Shown piece after piece: positions 31,794-41,136 of a stretch of 64,000 nt of DNA. Within the stretch, counting starts at the first letter, position 1; each line of letters opens with the position of its first letter. The DNA lies in assembly GCF_003946175.1 (NCBI RefSeq), contig NZ_RHOK01000002.1:62001-126000 (forward strand), in the 5' to 3' direction. The position numbers and the translations under genes are program-made. The stretch comes from Lacticaseibacillus suibinensis. Lineage in GTDB: Bacteria > Bacillota > Bacilli > Lactobacillales > Lactobacillaceae. Below the pieces are notes generated by a model. The model made no database searches. It saw only the letters and a program-made list of their open reading frames with translations, and had not been told where the DNA came from.

Positions 31794-32678
31794 ATGGCAG
31801 GAAAGATTGGCCCTTATCTTCGGCGCTTGCGGCTCAACCAGGGGCTAACCCAGCGCGAACTGTATCACGAGCTCTTAAGCGAACGGCAAGCCATTCGCTT
31901 TGAGGCCGGCCGCAATGATATTCAAGCTGAACGCCTTTTCACAGTGCTCGCCCGCATGGCCTTGCCGATAACCGCCTTAACCACGCTTATGCCCGCCCCC
32001 AACCGCAATCCTGCGCTTCAAAGTGGGCTCACCAAGCTCAGCCAATGGCCTGATGCCACGCTCACCCCTGAAGAAAATCGCGCCTTAACCACTTACGTTA
32101 CTGGCCAAAGCCCACTCACCTTGGCCGACATTCAAACGGTCACGCCATTACTCGGCCGCTTCGATGATGCGCTATCGAAGCGGCTTTACCAAAGCACCTG
32201 GCGCCACCTTCAAGCACATCAGACGGAAACTGAATATAGCTCTCTCGCCAGCTCATTTTGCATTGGCGCTTTATACTACGCACTCTTTCATGCTGATCTG
32301 GCCATGGCACAGGTCTACCTTGAACGATGGCGCAATGCAGCGCCGCAAACCATTGAACAGCAGATTCAGCGCAACTTCTTCACCGCCCTAATCCAAGCGC
32401 TCCCTGCTGGTGCAGCGGCCAGTTATCAAGCCACAGCTCAAATCATCCATGGCCTACGAGCAATTGGGCTCGCTGTCATGGCTGATGCTTTAGTGGATAA
32501 CCGGCGGCATATCCTTTCTGCATTTGGTCTACATCTGGCTTGGCGCCGCGATGAATTAGGCGCCTTGGCCCGCAGTACGGAACGCCACCAGGCAGCGGTC
32601 GCCATCGCCAACTATCCGGGGTTAGCGGCGGCTTTGAGTGGGCAACCCTTAGCGGCTTTTAGGACGATGATTGAATAA
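31794..32678 (+). CDS. Rgg/MutR-like transcriptional regulator
   Basis: 294 aa from ATG 31794 (AGGAGGTG 6 bp upstream). N-terminal XRE HTH (IGPYLRRLRLNQGLTQRELYHELLSERQAIRFEAGRNDI..ERLFTVLARM, residues 4-55), then an all-helical C-terminal part like Rgg/RNPP regulators. Such proteins often respond to short peptides and control neighbouring exporters. Divergent position and the shared palindrome suggest it regulates the ABC exporter and HAD gene. No peptide pheromone gene was found. Confidence 0.75.
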   Translation: MAGKIGPYLRRLRLNQGLTQRELYHELLSERQAIRFEAGRNDIQAERLFTVLARMALPITALTTLMPAPNRNPALQSGLTKLSQWPDATLTPEENRALTTYVTGQSPLTLADIQTVTPLLGRFDDALSKRLYQSTWRHLQAHQTETEYSSLASSFCIGALYYALFHADLAMAQVYLERWRNAAPQTIEQQIQRNFFTALIQALPAGAAASYQATAQIIHGLRAIGLAVMADALVDNRRHILSAFGLHLAWRRDELGALARSTERHQAAVAIANYPGLAAALSGQPLAAFRTMIE

Positions 32679-32680
32679 AC

Positions 32681-32720
32681 AAACAAGTGGTCAGCCGCGA
32701 TACGGTTGACCACTTGTTTT
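32681..32720. terminator. Bidirectional terminator
   Basis: 17-bp stem (32681-32697 with 32703-32719, one wobble) between converging genes, with TTTT on the plus side. The right arm includes the stop codon of the minus-strand gene. Confidence 0.75.
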
Positions 32721-33477
32721 AGGCTGGCATCGCCACCCCGATTGCCATGCCAATTTGCTTCCCAGCTTGGAGCCAGGCCTTGGCGCGTTTTTGTAAGGTC
32801 GTGTGCGCGGTGTACCGTGCCGGATCCGCTTGCCACGCCCCAAATAACCGTTCTTCAGCCTGATGTGCCGCCGGGTCGACTGCCGCCACCTGAAACCGAT
32901 TCTGAAACAGACGAATGTTGCTGGTTGCTGGCAGCAATGCCTGGAGCGCCGGGCTCATCAGCCACGAATCGCACACTAGCGGCAACTGACCAAACCGCGC
33001 TTGCGCCAAGGCAAACGCCTCATCGCAGGCCGCTGGCGATAGTGGTCCATCGGCCGGAATGTGCACTTGCAGCGCCTGCGTTCCGGCTGTCAGCGGTCCG
33101 AGCGCGGTGGTTGGCTGCCAAGGCTCAAATTGCAGCCGTCCTAGTCGCACCACCTGATGCACCAAAGTGAGACGCAACCAATCGTTTTCGGTGACGCCAA
33201 TGCCGCCTTGTTTCTGAGCGTAATCGGCTGCCCAGATCGCGATATCGCGGCCATCAGCCACCCACTCCGCCGTCGTCGCATAATGGGCCTGTTCACCATA
33301 AAGCAGCTGTGCGAACACTTGTAAGGCGAGCTTTGGTTGCCCGGCCAGCCGCGCCAGGAAAGCTGGTTCGTCAGCTGCCAACTGGTGCCACCGCTCCAAA
33401 TCCGGCACCGGCGCCAGCGCCACCGCTTGCGCCGCTGCGGGCAGACCGATGGCGGTCAACCATGCCTCAAATGTCAT
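32719..33477 (-). CDS. Acyltransferase-domain protein (DUF5596 / GNAT-like C-terminal)
   Basis: 252 aa from ATG 33477 (AGGAGG 7 bp upstream; upstream codons to 33528 lack a ribosome site). N-terminal helical part (FEAWLTAIGLP..), then LGRLQFEPW, LQVHIPADGPLSP, CDSWLMSPALQALLPATSNIRLFQNRF, the pattern of the NAT_N plus GNAT-like C-terminal domain family found in many Firmicutes. No function is established for the family. Monocistronic, convergent with the Rgg-like gene. Confidence 0.7.
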   Translation of the reverse strand: MTFEAWLTAIGLPAAAQAVALAPVPDLERWHQLAADEPAFLARLAGQPKLALQVFAQLLYGEQAHYATTAEWVADGRDIAIWAADYAQKQGGIGVTENDWLRLTLVHQVVRLGRLQFEPWQPTTALGPLTAGTQALQVHIPADGPLSPAACDEAFALAQARFGQLPLVCDSWLMSPALQALLPATSNIRLFQNRFQVAAVDPAAHQAEERLFGAWQADPARYTAHTTLQKRAKAWLQAGKQIGMAIGVAMPA

Positions 33478-33600
33478 CCTCGCGCCTCCTTTACCTGAGC
33501 TTTTCATTATCTTTTTAATATAGCACATCGGCTAACAGTCGCCGCCAGCAGGCCCGTTTTGATACAGTTAAGGTAACCCTTTCGAAAGGAGCGCCGGTCA

Positions 33601-34962
33601 ATGAAAAAGCCTCGGCATCTTTCTGCCCCGCAAGCCATTTTACTCAGCTTCGCCGCCATGATTGTCATCGGGACTGGTCTACTCGCGCTTCCTTGGGCTA
33701 GCCAAAGCGGCCAATCGGTGAGTCTGCTAGACGCCTTTTTCACTGCGACAAGCGCGAGCTGCGTGACCGGGCTGGTGGTGGTCAATACCATGCAGCATTG
33801 GACCTGGTTCGGGCAACTTGTGATCTTAGCCCTCATTCAACTCGGCGGGATTGGGTTCATCACGGTGGTGACCGGCGCACTCATTATTTTTCGCCAGCGC
33901 ATTGGCCTCAGACAGCGGCTGACCATTCAAACCATGTTCAGTCAGAGCTCGCTTGGCGGCATGACGCGGCTGGTCTGGCAGGTACTTCGCTACACCGCAG
34001 TAATTGAGGGAGCCGGCGCAGTGCTGCTGACGATGGGCTTTTTAACCGCCAACCGCGGCTACACCTTCGTTGAATCCGTCTGGTACGGCATTTTCCACGC
34101 CATTTCGGCTTTTTGCAATGCCGGCTTTGATTTGGTGGGCATTAACTCGCTGGCTGAATTTCAGGGCCACTGGCTGATCAATCTCACGGTCATGGTCCTG
34201 ATTACCCTCGGCGGCTTGGGCTTCACCGTGCTCCATGAACTGCGGCATTTCAAAGCCAAAAAACACTGGCGCCGCCTCAGCATACACACCCGCTTGGTCT
34301 GCGGTACCAGTGCGGTGTTGGTAGTCGCTGGCACGGTGCTGTTTGCCTTGCTGGAATGGCACGGTGCCCTGGGCCACTTGGCGACGCCGCAAAAATGGCT
34401 GGCTGCTGCTTTCGAATCCGTTACCCTGCGTACTGCCGGCTTTGCCACCATTGATCAAAGCCAACTAACCCCGCTTAGCCAACTGCTGGCAACCGGATTC
34501 ATGTTCATCGGCGGCTCGCCTGCCGGCACTGCCGGCGGGGTCAAAACCATTACCCTGGCGCTCCTGGTTGCCGCCGTGAGCTCCGGTTTGCACGGCCACA
34601 CCGGGATTGTGATTGCCGGGCGGCGCCTGCCGCTAGCGCTTGTGCAAAAAGCCTTAGCGGTGTTTTTCGCCTTGTTTGCGGTCATCGTGATGGCGGTGCT
34701 GATTTTGCATTTTTCGGAAGCAGGCAACAGCTTTGCGCCGACGCTGATGGAGACGATTTTTGAAGCCACCAGCGCCACCGGCACCGTGGGCCTCACCACC
34801 GGTCTAACGCCGTTCTTGTCTCCCATTGGCAAAGTGACCATTGCCTTGTGCATGTTCATTGGCCGCCTGTCGCCGCTGACGCTGGTGGTCGCCTTGAGCT
34901 TGCGCCAAAACGCCGACTCTCATATCATCGATTACCCCGCCGCCAATGTCATCATTGGCTAG
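33601..34962 (+). CDS. ktrB: Potassium uptake protein, TrkH/KtrB family
   Basis: 453 aa membrane channel subunit. The four pore-loop signatures are visible: TSASCVTGL, SAFCNAGFDL, TLRTAGFATID and TSATGTVGLTTGLTP, each with the filter glycine. It imports K+ with KtrA, encoded 12 bp downstream. AAGGAGCG before the ATG. Confidence 0.95.
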   Translation: MKKPRHLSAPQAILLSFAAMIVIGTGLLALPWASQSGQSVSLLDAFFTATSASCVTGLVVVNTMQHWTWFGQLVILALIQLGGIGFITVVTGALIIFRQRIGLRQRLTIQTMFSQSSLGGMTRLVWQVLRYTAVIEGAGAVLLTMGFLTANRGYTFVESVWYGIFHAISAFCNAGFDLVGINSLAEFQGHWLINLTVMVLITLGGLGFTVLHELRHFKAKKHWRRLSIHTRLVCGTSAVLVVAGTVLFALLEWHGALGHLATPQKWLAAAFESVTLRTAGFATIDQSQLTPLSQLLATGFMFIGGSPAGTAGGVKTITLALLVAAVSSGLHGHTGIVIAGRRLPLALVQKALAVFFALFAVIVMAVLILHFSEAGNSFAPTLMETIFEATSATGTVGLTTGLTPFLSPIGKVTIALCMFIGRLSPLTLVVALSLRQNADSHIIDYPAANVIIG

Positions 34963-34974
34963 AAAGGAGCTGCC

Positions 34975-35610
34975 ATGAAAAACCAACAAGCCCGCAGTTT
35001 TGCGATTTTCGGCCTTGGCCGCTTTGGCACCAGCATTGTCTCCCACTTAGCCGAGGAAGATGTCGAGCTCCTAGCCGCCGACCGGGACCTTGCCCGCGTT
35101 GAAGCCGTCAGTGCCTGGGTGGACCAGGCCGTGGTCGGCGACGCCAGTGATGAAGCGTTTTTGACGCGATTAGCGATTGAGCATTTTGACGTGGTGGTCT
35201 TTGCGATGGGCGAAGACTTCGAATCCAGTGTCATGGGCACGATGGTCGCCAAAGAACGCGGCTGCCCCCGCGTGGTGGTCAAGGCGCTTGACCCGCGCCA
35301 AGCCAAAATTCTCACCCGCGTCGGCGCCGACCAGGTGGTACTGCCTGAGGTTGAAATGGGCGCCAAAATTGCCCGCAGCCTCGTCAACGCCAATATTATC
35401 GATGCCTTTGCTCAAATCGATGGTATCGACATCACCGAACGCCGGCCGGATCCCCAGTGGGTTGGTAAAACCCTCGCCGAGGCGGATGTGCGGCGGAGTG
35501 CCGGAGTGGAGGTGTTGGCGTTAATTCGAGATGGGAAGCCTCAGGTGCCGGTGAAGGCGGAAACGGTGCTGGCGGCAGAGGATGTGCTGGTGACCGTAGC
35601 GAGTGAATAA
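34975..35610 (+). CDS. ktrA: Potassium uptake regulatory subunit, TrkA/KtrA family
   Basis: 211 aa cytosolic RCK protein: RCK-N Rossmann domain (FAIFGLGRFGTSIVSHLAE, residues 9-27) and RCK-C domain from about 135 (IDGIDITERRPDPQWVGKTLAE). It binds nucleotide and gates KtrB. AGAAAGGAG before the ATG. Confidence 0.95.
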   Translation: MKNQQARSFAIFGLGRFGTSIVSHLAEEDVELLAADRDLARVEAVSAWVDQAVVGDASDEAFLTRLAIEHFDVVVFAMGEDFESSVMGTMVAKERGCPRVVVKALDPRQAKILTRVGADQVVLPEVEMGAKIARSLVNANIIDAFAQIDGIDITERRPDPQWVGKTLAEADVRRSAGVEVLALIRDGKPQVPVKAETVLAAEDVLVTVASE

Positions 35611-35650
35611 AACGCAAAAGTGGTCGTCGCTTTTCACAGCGATGACCACT
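35611..35650. terminator. Terminator between ktrA and the PTS gene
   Basis: 13-bp stem AGTGGTCGTCGCT / AGCGATGACCACT (35619-35650, one wobble). The stronger T tract (TTTTGCGTTTT) is on the minus side, so it mainly ends the convergent PTS transcript. Confidence 0.7.
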
Positions 35651-35679
35651 ATTAGGTTCTAATACTTGAAAGTTACCAT

Positions 35680-36996
35680 TTATGCGGCTTCTGGCGTCAG
35701 ACCTTCTTCTTTTTGCAAGGACCGATCATAGATGCGAATGAACGGTAGTGAAATCAGAATGTCCATAATCAAAATGGCAATCCAGAGCACCACATTACGC
35801 CAATCCATTGATGCGAGGAACACTTGCAAGATCCCCGGTGTTGTCCATGGCGTGTAGATATAAAACTTACCAACGACGCCGGCCAAAGTCAGGAAGTAAA
35901 CGATGGTCAAATTTAGCACCGTGCAGATGATATTCGGAATGAAGAACCACAGATTAAGCACCGTCGGAATCCCGAAAATCAACGGCTCGTTGATATTGAA
36001 CAGCGTACCGATTGGCGCCAGCTTGCTCAACGACCGAAGCCGAGCAGACCGAGCAATCAAAATCATCGCAATCAGGAAGGCAGGATAGGTAATCCAGCCG
36101 CCCCACACACTGTAGAAAGCTCCGGCAAAAATGTGCGTCATCGCGTGGCCAGCTTGATATTGCTTCAAGTTCAAGGCGATGTTTAACGTTGTGATTGGGG
36201 TGACGATGGTACCAATCATGTTATCGCCATGAATCCCAAAGAACCAGAGCGTTTTAGCCAGCACTGCTAGGAGCAAAATCACAGGTAAACTCCCACTGAC
36301 ATTAGCAAAAGGTGCAAAGACTAAATAGATTACACCGACCAGGTAAGACTGGGTGGTTGCAACACAAATCGCATTCAGTGCCACAAAGATAACGGTGGTG
36401 ACCACCATCGGTACCAGTACCTCAAATGGTGCGGCAACCCCTGATGGGACAGAGGATGGGAGCTTAATCGTCCAATGATGCGTAATGAACAAGCGATTGA
36501 TTTCAACCACCGCAATCGCAATCAGCATCGCCCCAAACATCCCCTTGGCCCCAAGATCTGCCTGCGGCAAGTATTGGATGGTCTTAACGGTTTCAGATGG
36601 TGAAGCAGCAATGAAAAAGGCAAACATCGCCGAAACTAGGTTTGTCACCAAATTCATCTTGTAATGCTTGGAGAGATAGTAAGTAATCGCCACCAACACA
36701 TATGGGGCCAACAACCCGATGGTCAGGTTGTACGGTACCATCAAGACATTAGCATTCGCGGTGGCCCACTTTTGCCATGCCAGCATAAACGCAAAGAAGA
36801 AGTTCGTTGCCTTCATCCCAGTCGGAATCGGTGGTGAGGCTAGTAAAATCGAAAAGCCCCCAATAATCGTCAGTGGAATAATGGCAGTCATCCCGTCACG
36901 AATTGCGGCCAGGTACTTTTGATTACCGATCTTAACGGCAATTGGATTGACCTTAGCTTGAATCCAGTCGGTGAGTTTGGCAGTTCCTTCAGCCAT
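35680..36996 (-). CDS. PTS EIIC, lactose/cellobiose family
   Basis: 438 aa from ATG 36996 (AAAGGGG 8 bp upstream). Polytopic EIIC with GIHGDNMIGTIV and LFNINEPLIFGIPTVLN motifs. IIC domain only; no EIIA or EIIB adjacent. Divergent from an RpiR regulator and a Nif3-like gene, with three copies of a candidate operator between them. Substrate unknown; more AT-rich than its Ktr neighbours. Confidence 0.9.
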   Translation of the reverse strand: MAEGTAKLTDWIQAKVNPIAVKIGNQKYLAAIRDGMTAIIPLTIIGGFSILLASPPIPTGMKATNFFFAFMLAWQKWATANANVLMVPYNLTIGLLAPYVLVAITYYLSKHYKMNLVTNLVSAMFAFFIAASPSETVKTIQYLPQADLGAKGMFGAMLIAIAVVEINRLFITHHWTIKLPSSVPSGVAAPFEVLVPMVVTTVIFVALNAICVATTQSYLVGVIYLVFAPFANVSGSLPVILLLAVLAKTLWFFGIHGDNMIGTIVTPITTLNIALNLKQYQAGHAMTHIFAGAFYSVWGGWITYPAFLIAMILIARSARLRSLSKLAPIGTLFNINEPLIFGIPTVLNLWFFIPNIICTVLNLTIVYFLTLAGVVGKFYIYTPWTTPGILQVFLASMDWRNVVLWIAILIMDILISLPFIRIYDRSLQKEEGLTPEAA

Positions 36997-37052
36997 GAAT
37001 GACACCCCTTTGGTGAATTAATTTTGAATACGAGGTAAGCGTAACCGCTTTA

Positions 37053-37094
37053 GGAATATTTTTCAAGTATTATTTTTTTATGGAATATTTTTCA
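37053..37094. promoter_or_regulatory. Paired candidate RpiR operators
   Basis: The 13-mer GGAATATTTTTCA occurs twice as a direct repeat (37053-37065 and 37082-37094). An AAGCG-TAAC-CGCTT palindrome (37037-37050) lies next to the first copy, towards the PTS gene. Confidence 0.6.
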
Positions 37095-37180
37095 TTTTAG
37101 GATTACACTAACTGACGTAGGCAATCCAAATTTGCCTTATGGAGCCCACTTGCGATTAGGGAAGTGCTAAACTGAAGGCG

Positions 37181-37194
37181 CGGAAAATATTCCG
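37181..37194. promoter_or_regulatory. Third candidate RpiR operator, palindromic
   Basis: CGGAAAATATTCCG, a 5-4-5 inverted repeat whose halves match the GGAATATTTTTC motif at 37053 and 37082. It lies 36 bp before the RpiR start, suggesting autoregulation. Confidence 0.55.
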
Positions 37195-37229
37195 GATACT
37201 GTTCAAAGTTGAAACGTGGAGGCCATAAG

Positions 37230-38018
37230 ATGGACATCATCAGACAGATCGAGCTCTACTACGCAAATATAACCAAATCCGAGCGTGCCGCGGCTGATGC
37301 CATCATGGCTGACATGCAAATTGTGGCGGAGCAGCCCATAAAAGAAGCAGCCCAAGCATACGGCGTTTCAGCCACGACGCTGGTCCGGCTAGCGAAGCGG
37401 CTGGGGTTATCGGGATATAGCGAGCTGGCCTTTCAGACCAAAAACTATCTGACGGAGCATCGCATCACCCCATCAAAAAAAGCCCAGCAAGCCCCCGAAA
37501 TGGCGAGTCTCATTCAATCTTTCATCGGGGCCTTCGAGCAAATGATCACCCCAGAAGTGGAAAACGCTGTCGCCCAGTTAGCGACGGCATTGCACGGCAA
37601 GCATCGCATCTTGGCAGTCGGCTTAGGTCACTCCGGGTTAGCAGCTGAACATCTCAAATATCTGATGCTGGGTCGCGGCTTGTTCATTTCCACTGTCACC
37701 GATGGCATCTTGATTGAACGCCTACCACCATTGATGCAATCAGACGATCTGATTATCATCTTCTCGTCCTCGGCTGCTGTTGACACCTATGCGAATATTT
37801 TTAAACGAGCGAGCAAAAAAGACATCACGTTCGCCCTCGTAACGATGAATCCTAACGCCCCGGTGCTCCAAAAAGCTGACATTCAGTTGGTTCTGCCAAT
37901 GGTGCACAGTCTGGATACCGATGCCAAGGGGATTCGCTACATCGACTCGCGGCCGGTGTTTGACGTCTTAGTCAGTTGCCTCACCCGCTACTACAGTGAT
38001 GTCTACCCTAACGCCTAA
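37230..38018 (+). CDS. RpiR-family transcriptional regulator
   Basis: 262 aa from ATG 37230 (GGAGG 7 bp upstream; the frame is open seven codons further). HTH domain about residues 1-75 (EAAQAYGVSATTLVRLAKRLGLSGYSEL) and SIS domain about 105-240 (ILAVGLGHSGLAAEHLKYLML; IIFSSSAAVDTY). Probably senses the phosphosugar made by the adjacent PTS. Confidence 0.88.
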   Translation: MDIIRQIELYYANITKSERAAADAIMADMQIVAEQPIKEAAQAYGVSATTLVRLAKRLGLSGYSELAFQTKNYLTEHRITPSKKAQQAPEMASLIQSFIGAFEQMITPEVENAVAQLATALHGKHRILAVGLGHSGLAAEHLKYLMLGRGLFISTVTDGILIERLPPLMQSDDLIIIFSSSAAVDTYANIFKRASKKDITFALVTMNPNAPVLQKADIQLVLPMVHSLDTDAKGIRYIDSRPVFDVLVSCLTRYYSDVYPNA

Positions 38019-38063
38019 TGCTAGCAAGTGGTTCACGCCAGATTCGGAAAGGAGTTTCAATGA

Positions 38064-38915
38064 ATGAAAATAGAACAAGTGATTGCGCAAGTGAAGGCCT
38101 ATCATCGTGGGGTTTGGCATGGTGAAGTGATTGATCCCGCGACCACGCGTGATCAAGTCTTATTTGGCGACCCAGACCAACCCTGCACCGGCGTCGTCAC
38201 GACCTGCTGGGCCTCACTCGCGGTGATTCGGCAAGCAGCTGCGCAAGGGGCAAACCTGATTATTTGCCACGAAGCCTTGTTTTGGAATCATGGTGATCAC
38301 ACCGGCTGGCTGGAGGAAACGCACAACCAAACCTACGCGGCCAAAGTGGCCTTGCTTAAGGAAAATCATATCGTTGTTTGGCGTGACCACGATCACATGC
38401 ATTCAGGAATTCCGCTGGCTGATGGCACTTACGTTGATGGCATTTTCTATGGTCTGGCCAAACAACTCGGCTGGGAAAACTATATTCTCAATGACGCTGA
38501 TGTACTGACGGCTTTTGAATTGCCTGCCGCCACCACTGCCCAAGCAGTGGCCGAGCATCTGATTACAAGCCTACATCTGAACGGGGCGCGAATTATTGGC
38601 GAGCCCGCTACGCCTGTGCAAAAAATCGCCGTCCCTACCCACGTCTTTGGTGACGCTAAAGGTTACATTACCAAAGCCGAAAAGGATCAATACGATCTTT
38701 TCATGTCCTTGGAACTGATTGATTTTACCTTGAGCGAATACATCCAAGATGCCAGCCTCAATGGTCAAAACAAGGCGATTGTGGCGGTCGGTCACTTTAA
38801 TGTCGAAGAACCCGGCATGGCTTATCTAGCCACCTACCTGCCAAATATTATCGGCAGCGAAATTCCAGTCTCGTTTGTTCAGTCTGGGGATATGTACCAC
38901 TACATCAAAGCATAA
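38064..38915 (+). CDS. Nif3-like dinuclear metal-centre protein
   Basis: 283 aa of the NIF3/DUF34 family. Metal-site elements: ANLIICHEALFWNHGDHTGW (about residues 69-88, His ligands), WRDHDHMHSGIP (about 108-119) and the C-terminal GHFNVEEPGM (His/Glu ligands). Some members have been described as GTP cyclohydrolase-like or nucleotide hydrolases, but the general function is unsettled. Here it follows the RpiR gene by 45 bp, beside a PTS, an uncommon context. Confidence 0.8.
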   Translation: MKIEQVIAQVKAYHRGVWHGEVIDPATTRDQVLFGDPDQPCTGVVTTCWASLAVIRQAAAQGANLIICHEALFWNHGDHTGWLEETHNQTYAAKVALLKENHIVVWRDHDHMHSGIPLADGTYVDGIFYGLAKQLGWENYILNDADVLTAFELPAATTAQAVAEHLITSLHLNGARIIGEPATPVQKIAVPTHVFGDAKGYITKAEKDQYDLFMSLELIDFTLSEYIQDASLNGQNKAIVAVGHFNVEEPGMAYLATYLPNIIGSEIPVSFVQSGDMYHYIKA

Positions 38916-38960
38916 TGATGCACGATTAAACGACCACTCTAGCACCTTAACCTCCTCACT

Positions 38961-39013
38961 AAAAAAGACTTATGCGGTGACTGTCTTTCACAGCCAACGC
39001 ATAAGTCTTTTTG
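38961..39013 (+). terminator. Terminator after the Nif3-like gene
   Basis: 15-bp perfect stem AAAAAGACTTATGCG / CGCATAAGTCTTTTT (38962-38976, 38998-39012) with a small inner CTG/CAG stem; the T tract is part of the stem. Works in both directions in principle. Confidence 0.85.
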
Positions 39014-39091
39014 TTAGCGAGCAAATTTTTTTGGTGCTAATCTACTTTCACCTGCTCAGGTCATCCCCTGAGCGGTAAAAGGAGGCGAGTC

Positions 39092-40543
39092 ATGCGACGC
39101 TGGCTGAACTTGATGATTCTGGGCGTGTTTTTCTTCATGGTGATTGTTGATGGCAGTATCGTGACCATTGCGATTCCTGCCATGGCGCATGGGCTAGCGG
39201 TAGGCACCGAGCGCGTGGGGTTGGTGATCAGCATCTACCTGGTCACAATCAGCGCGCTACTGCTACCATTCGGCCAACTGGGCGCACAATGGGGCCGCGA
39301 GCGCTGCTTTATGCTGGGTACGTTGGCGTTTCTGGTTGGCTCTTGGTTAACGGGCGCCGGCGCGCAGCTGAGCTGGGTGCTTGGCGGCCGAGTGCTTCAA
39401 GGGGTCGGCGCCAGCCTGACCATGGCCAATAGTTATGCGCTAGTGGCAGATTGGTTCCCACCGCAACAGCTTGGCCGCGCGTTTGGCATCGAAAGTATTT
39501 TTATTTCGCTCGGTGGGCTGGCCGGCCCGGGGCTCGGCGGGCTGGTGTTGACCCACTGGGACTGGCGGTACCTGTTTTGGCTGAACTTACCCATTGGCGG
39601 CTTATGCTTGGTGGCGGCGGTGCTTTGGTTTCCGCGCACCGCTTCCCGCCAGCGATTGCATCTCGACTGGGGCGGCACCGGGCTCTTGATGGCGCTGGCA
39701 ATCGTCTTTTACGTCAGCACCGCTAGTAGTTTGACGCAGCCAGGACTGGCGCTGCTAGGCCTAGCGCTCAGTGGTGGGCTGTTGTGGCTGCTAGTAAGGT
39801 GGGAACAGCACCGCCCGCACCCGCTTTTGAACCTGGCTTTGCTCAAGACCCCAGCGTTCGGTTGGCCTTTGGCGGCGGCGTTTACGACCTTTGTGGCCGC
39901 CTATTATTTCACCTTACTCGGGCCGATTTATCTGCAAGTCGTTGTTGGGCTCTCCCCTGCGGCCACCGGCGCGGTGTTGATGGCTGGGCCGCTGGTGGCG
40001 ATTGTGGCTAATCCCTTGGCGGGCATGGCTGCCGATCGCTGGTCGCAGCCGCGCGTGATGCAAAATGGCCTGCTTTTACTGCTGGTGAGCGCTTTAGGGT
40101 TAGTGCTGCTGACTGGGCAATTCGAACCCTTGGCGTTTTTGCTGGTCTCTGTGGTCATGGCCATTGGCACCAGCGTCTTTGGCACCGCCAATAGCGCCTT
40201 TTTGATGCGGGAAGTCACACCTGCGCAGCGCGGGGCGGCCGGAGCACTGACGGCGTTGCTGCGCGAGGTTGGGCTGGTACTAGGCGTGAGTTTGGCCAGT
40301 ACCAGCTTTTACGGCAGCCTGGGGGCACTGGCACGCCAACCGCTGACCACAGCGCTAGGCCAACCAGTTAGCCGCCTGCTCACGGCGCAGCATCTCGCTT
40401 ATGCGCTGGCGGCCGTCATTTTGCTCGGCGGCTGGTGGCTCAATCGCAGGCTCCTCAAAAGCGGGCACGCGCCGCGGCGCAACGCCAACCAACCCGATTT
40501 ATTTTCATTGTTTGAAGCAAGGTTTCGTTCAAGGAGGTTATAA
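39092..40543 (+). CDS. MFS exporter, DHA2 (EmrB/QacA) family
   Basis: 483 aa with about 14 hydrophobic segments. Motifs: MVIVDGSIVTIAIPAM (TM1, family signature), GRVLQGVGASLTMANSYALV (motif C region), GGLAGPGLGGLVLTHWDWRYLFWLNLPIG. Proton-driven drug exporter type; substrate unknown. GGAGGCGAG before the ATG. Followed after 2 bp by an unknown gene in the same operon. Confidence 0.92.
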   Translation: MRRWLNLMILGVFFFMVIVDGSIVTIAIPAMAHGLAVGTERVGLVISIYLVTISALLLPFGQLGAQWGRERCFMLGTLAFLVGSWLTGAGAQLSWVLGGRVLQGVGASLTMANSYALVADWFPPQQLGRAFGIESIFISLGGLAGPGLGGLVLTHWDWRYLFWLNLPIGGLCLVAAVLWFPRTASRQRLHLDWGGTGLLMALAIVFYVSTASSLTQPGLALLGLALSGGLLWLLVRWEQHRPHPLLNLALLKTPAFGWPLAAAFTTFVAAYYFTLLGPIYLQVVVGLSPAATGAVLMAGPLVAIVANPLAGMAADRWSQPRVMQNGLLLLLVSALGLVLLTGQFEPLAFLLVSVVMAIGTSVFGTANSAFLMREVTPAQRGAAGALTALLREVGLVLGVSLASTSFYGSLGALARQPLTTALGQPVSRLLTAQHLAYALAAVILLGGWWLNRRLLKSGHAPRRNANQPDLFSLFEARFRSRRL

Positions 40544-40545
40544 CC

Positions 40546-41127
40546 ATGGCAACCACGGTGACTGTTTTAGGCAAAATGCAACCACTTTTGACCATTCCGG
40601 AAGACTTCACGCGCATCACCAGCGAGCCGCGTTCGCGCAATGGCGAAGCGGTGCGGGTTGATCGCTATCAGCAGCAGCGGCCAGTACAATGGTTCGGCCC
40701 GCATGTGACGCTGGTGTGGGGCGCCGATGACCGCTTGCTGAGCTTCAATGCTTTTACCGCCACCAGCAGTGCGCCGTTGCCCACCCAAGCCGCTGCTCGG
40801 CAAATCGCCATGCAGGTGTGGCAAGCACTGGATCCGCGCTATGCGGCGGGGTTGGACTACATGCGGACTGACCGCCTCACCCGGTATTTCGAAGTCGCTG
40901 ACCAGCGCATTGACATTCCGGTGTGGTGGGTCAAGTTTGCCCATCGCAATGGTAGCTATAACTGGGTCTCAGTGGGCGCTGGGGGCCAAGTGGTCGAAAT
41001 GGAGCGCGAATCCATGTGGGATTATATGCGCAGCCGGCGCGCAACCGAGGAGTGGAACTATGATGACTGGGTGCTGGCGCGTGAAGGCCAAGGCCCGCAG
41101 CCAGCCGCGCCGGCCGCACTCGCGTAG
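40546..41127 (+). CDS. Conserved-looking hypothetical protein
   Basis: 193 aa, no signal peptide or membrane segment. Rich in Trp/Arg/Tyr with a striking C-terminal block VWWVKFAHRNGSYNWVSVGAGGQVVEMER..WDYMRSRRATEEWNYDDWVLARE. I do not recognise the family. AAGGAGG precedes the ATG by 9 bp, and it is 2 bp from the MFS exporter, so the two are co-expressed. Real gene judged by ribosome site, codon pattern and operon position. Confidence 0.7.
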   Translation: MATTVTVLGKMQPLLTIPEDFTRITSEPRSRNGEAVRVDRYQQQRPVQWFGPHVTLVWGADDRLLSFNAFTATSSAPLPTQAAARQIAMQVWQALDPRYAAGLDYMRTDRLTRYFEVADQRIDIPVWWVKFAHRNGSYNWVSVGAGGQVVEMERESMWDYMRSRRATEEWNYDDWVLAREGQGPQPAAPAALA

Positions 41128-41136
41128 GTGCTCTCC

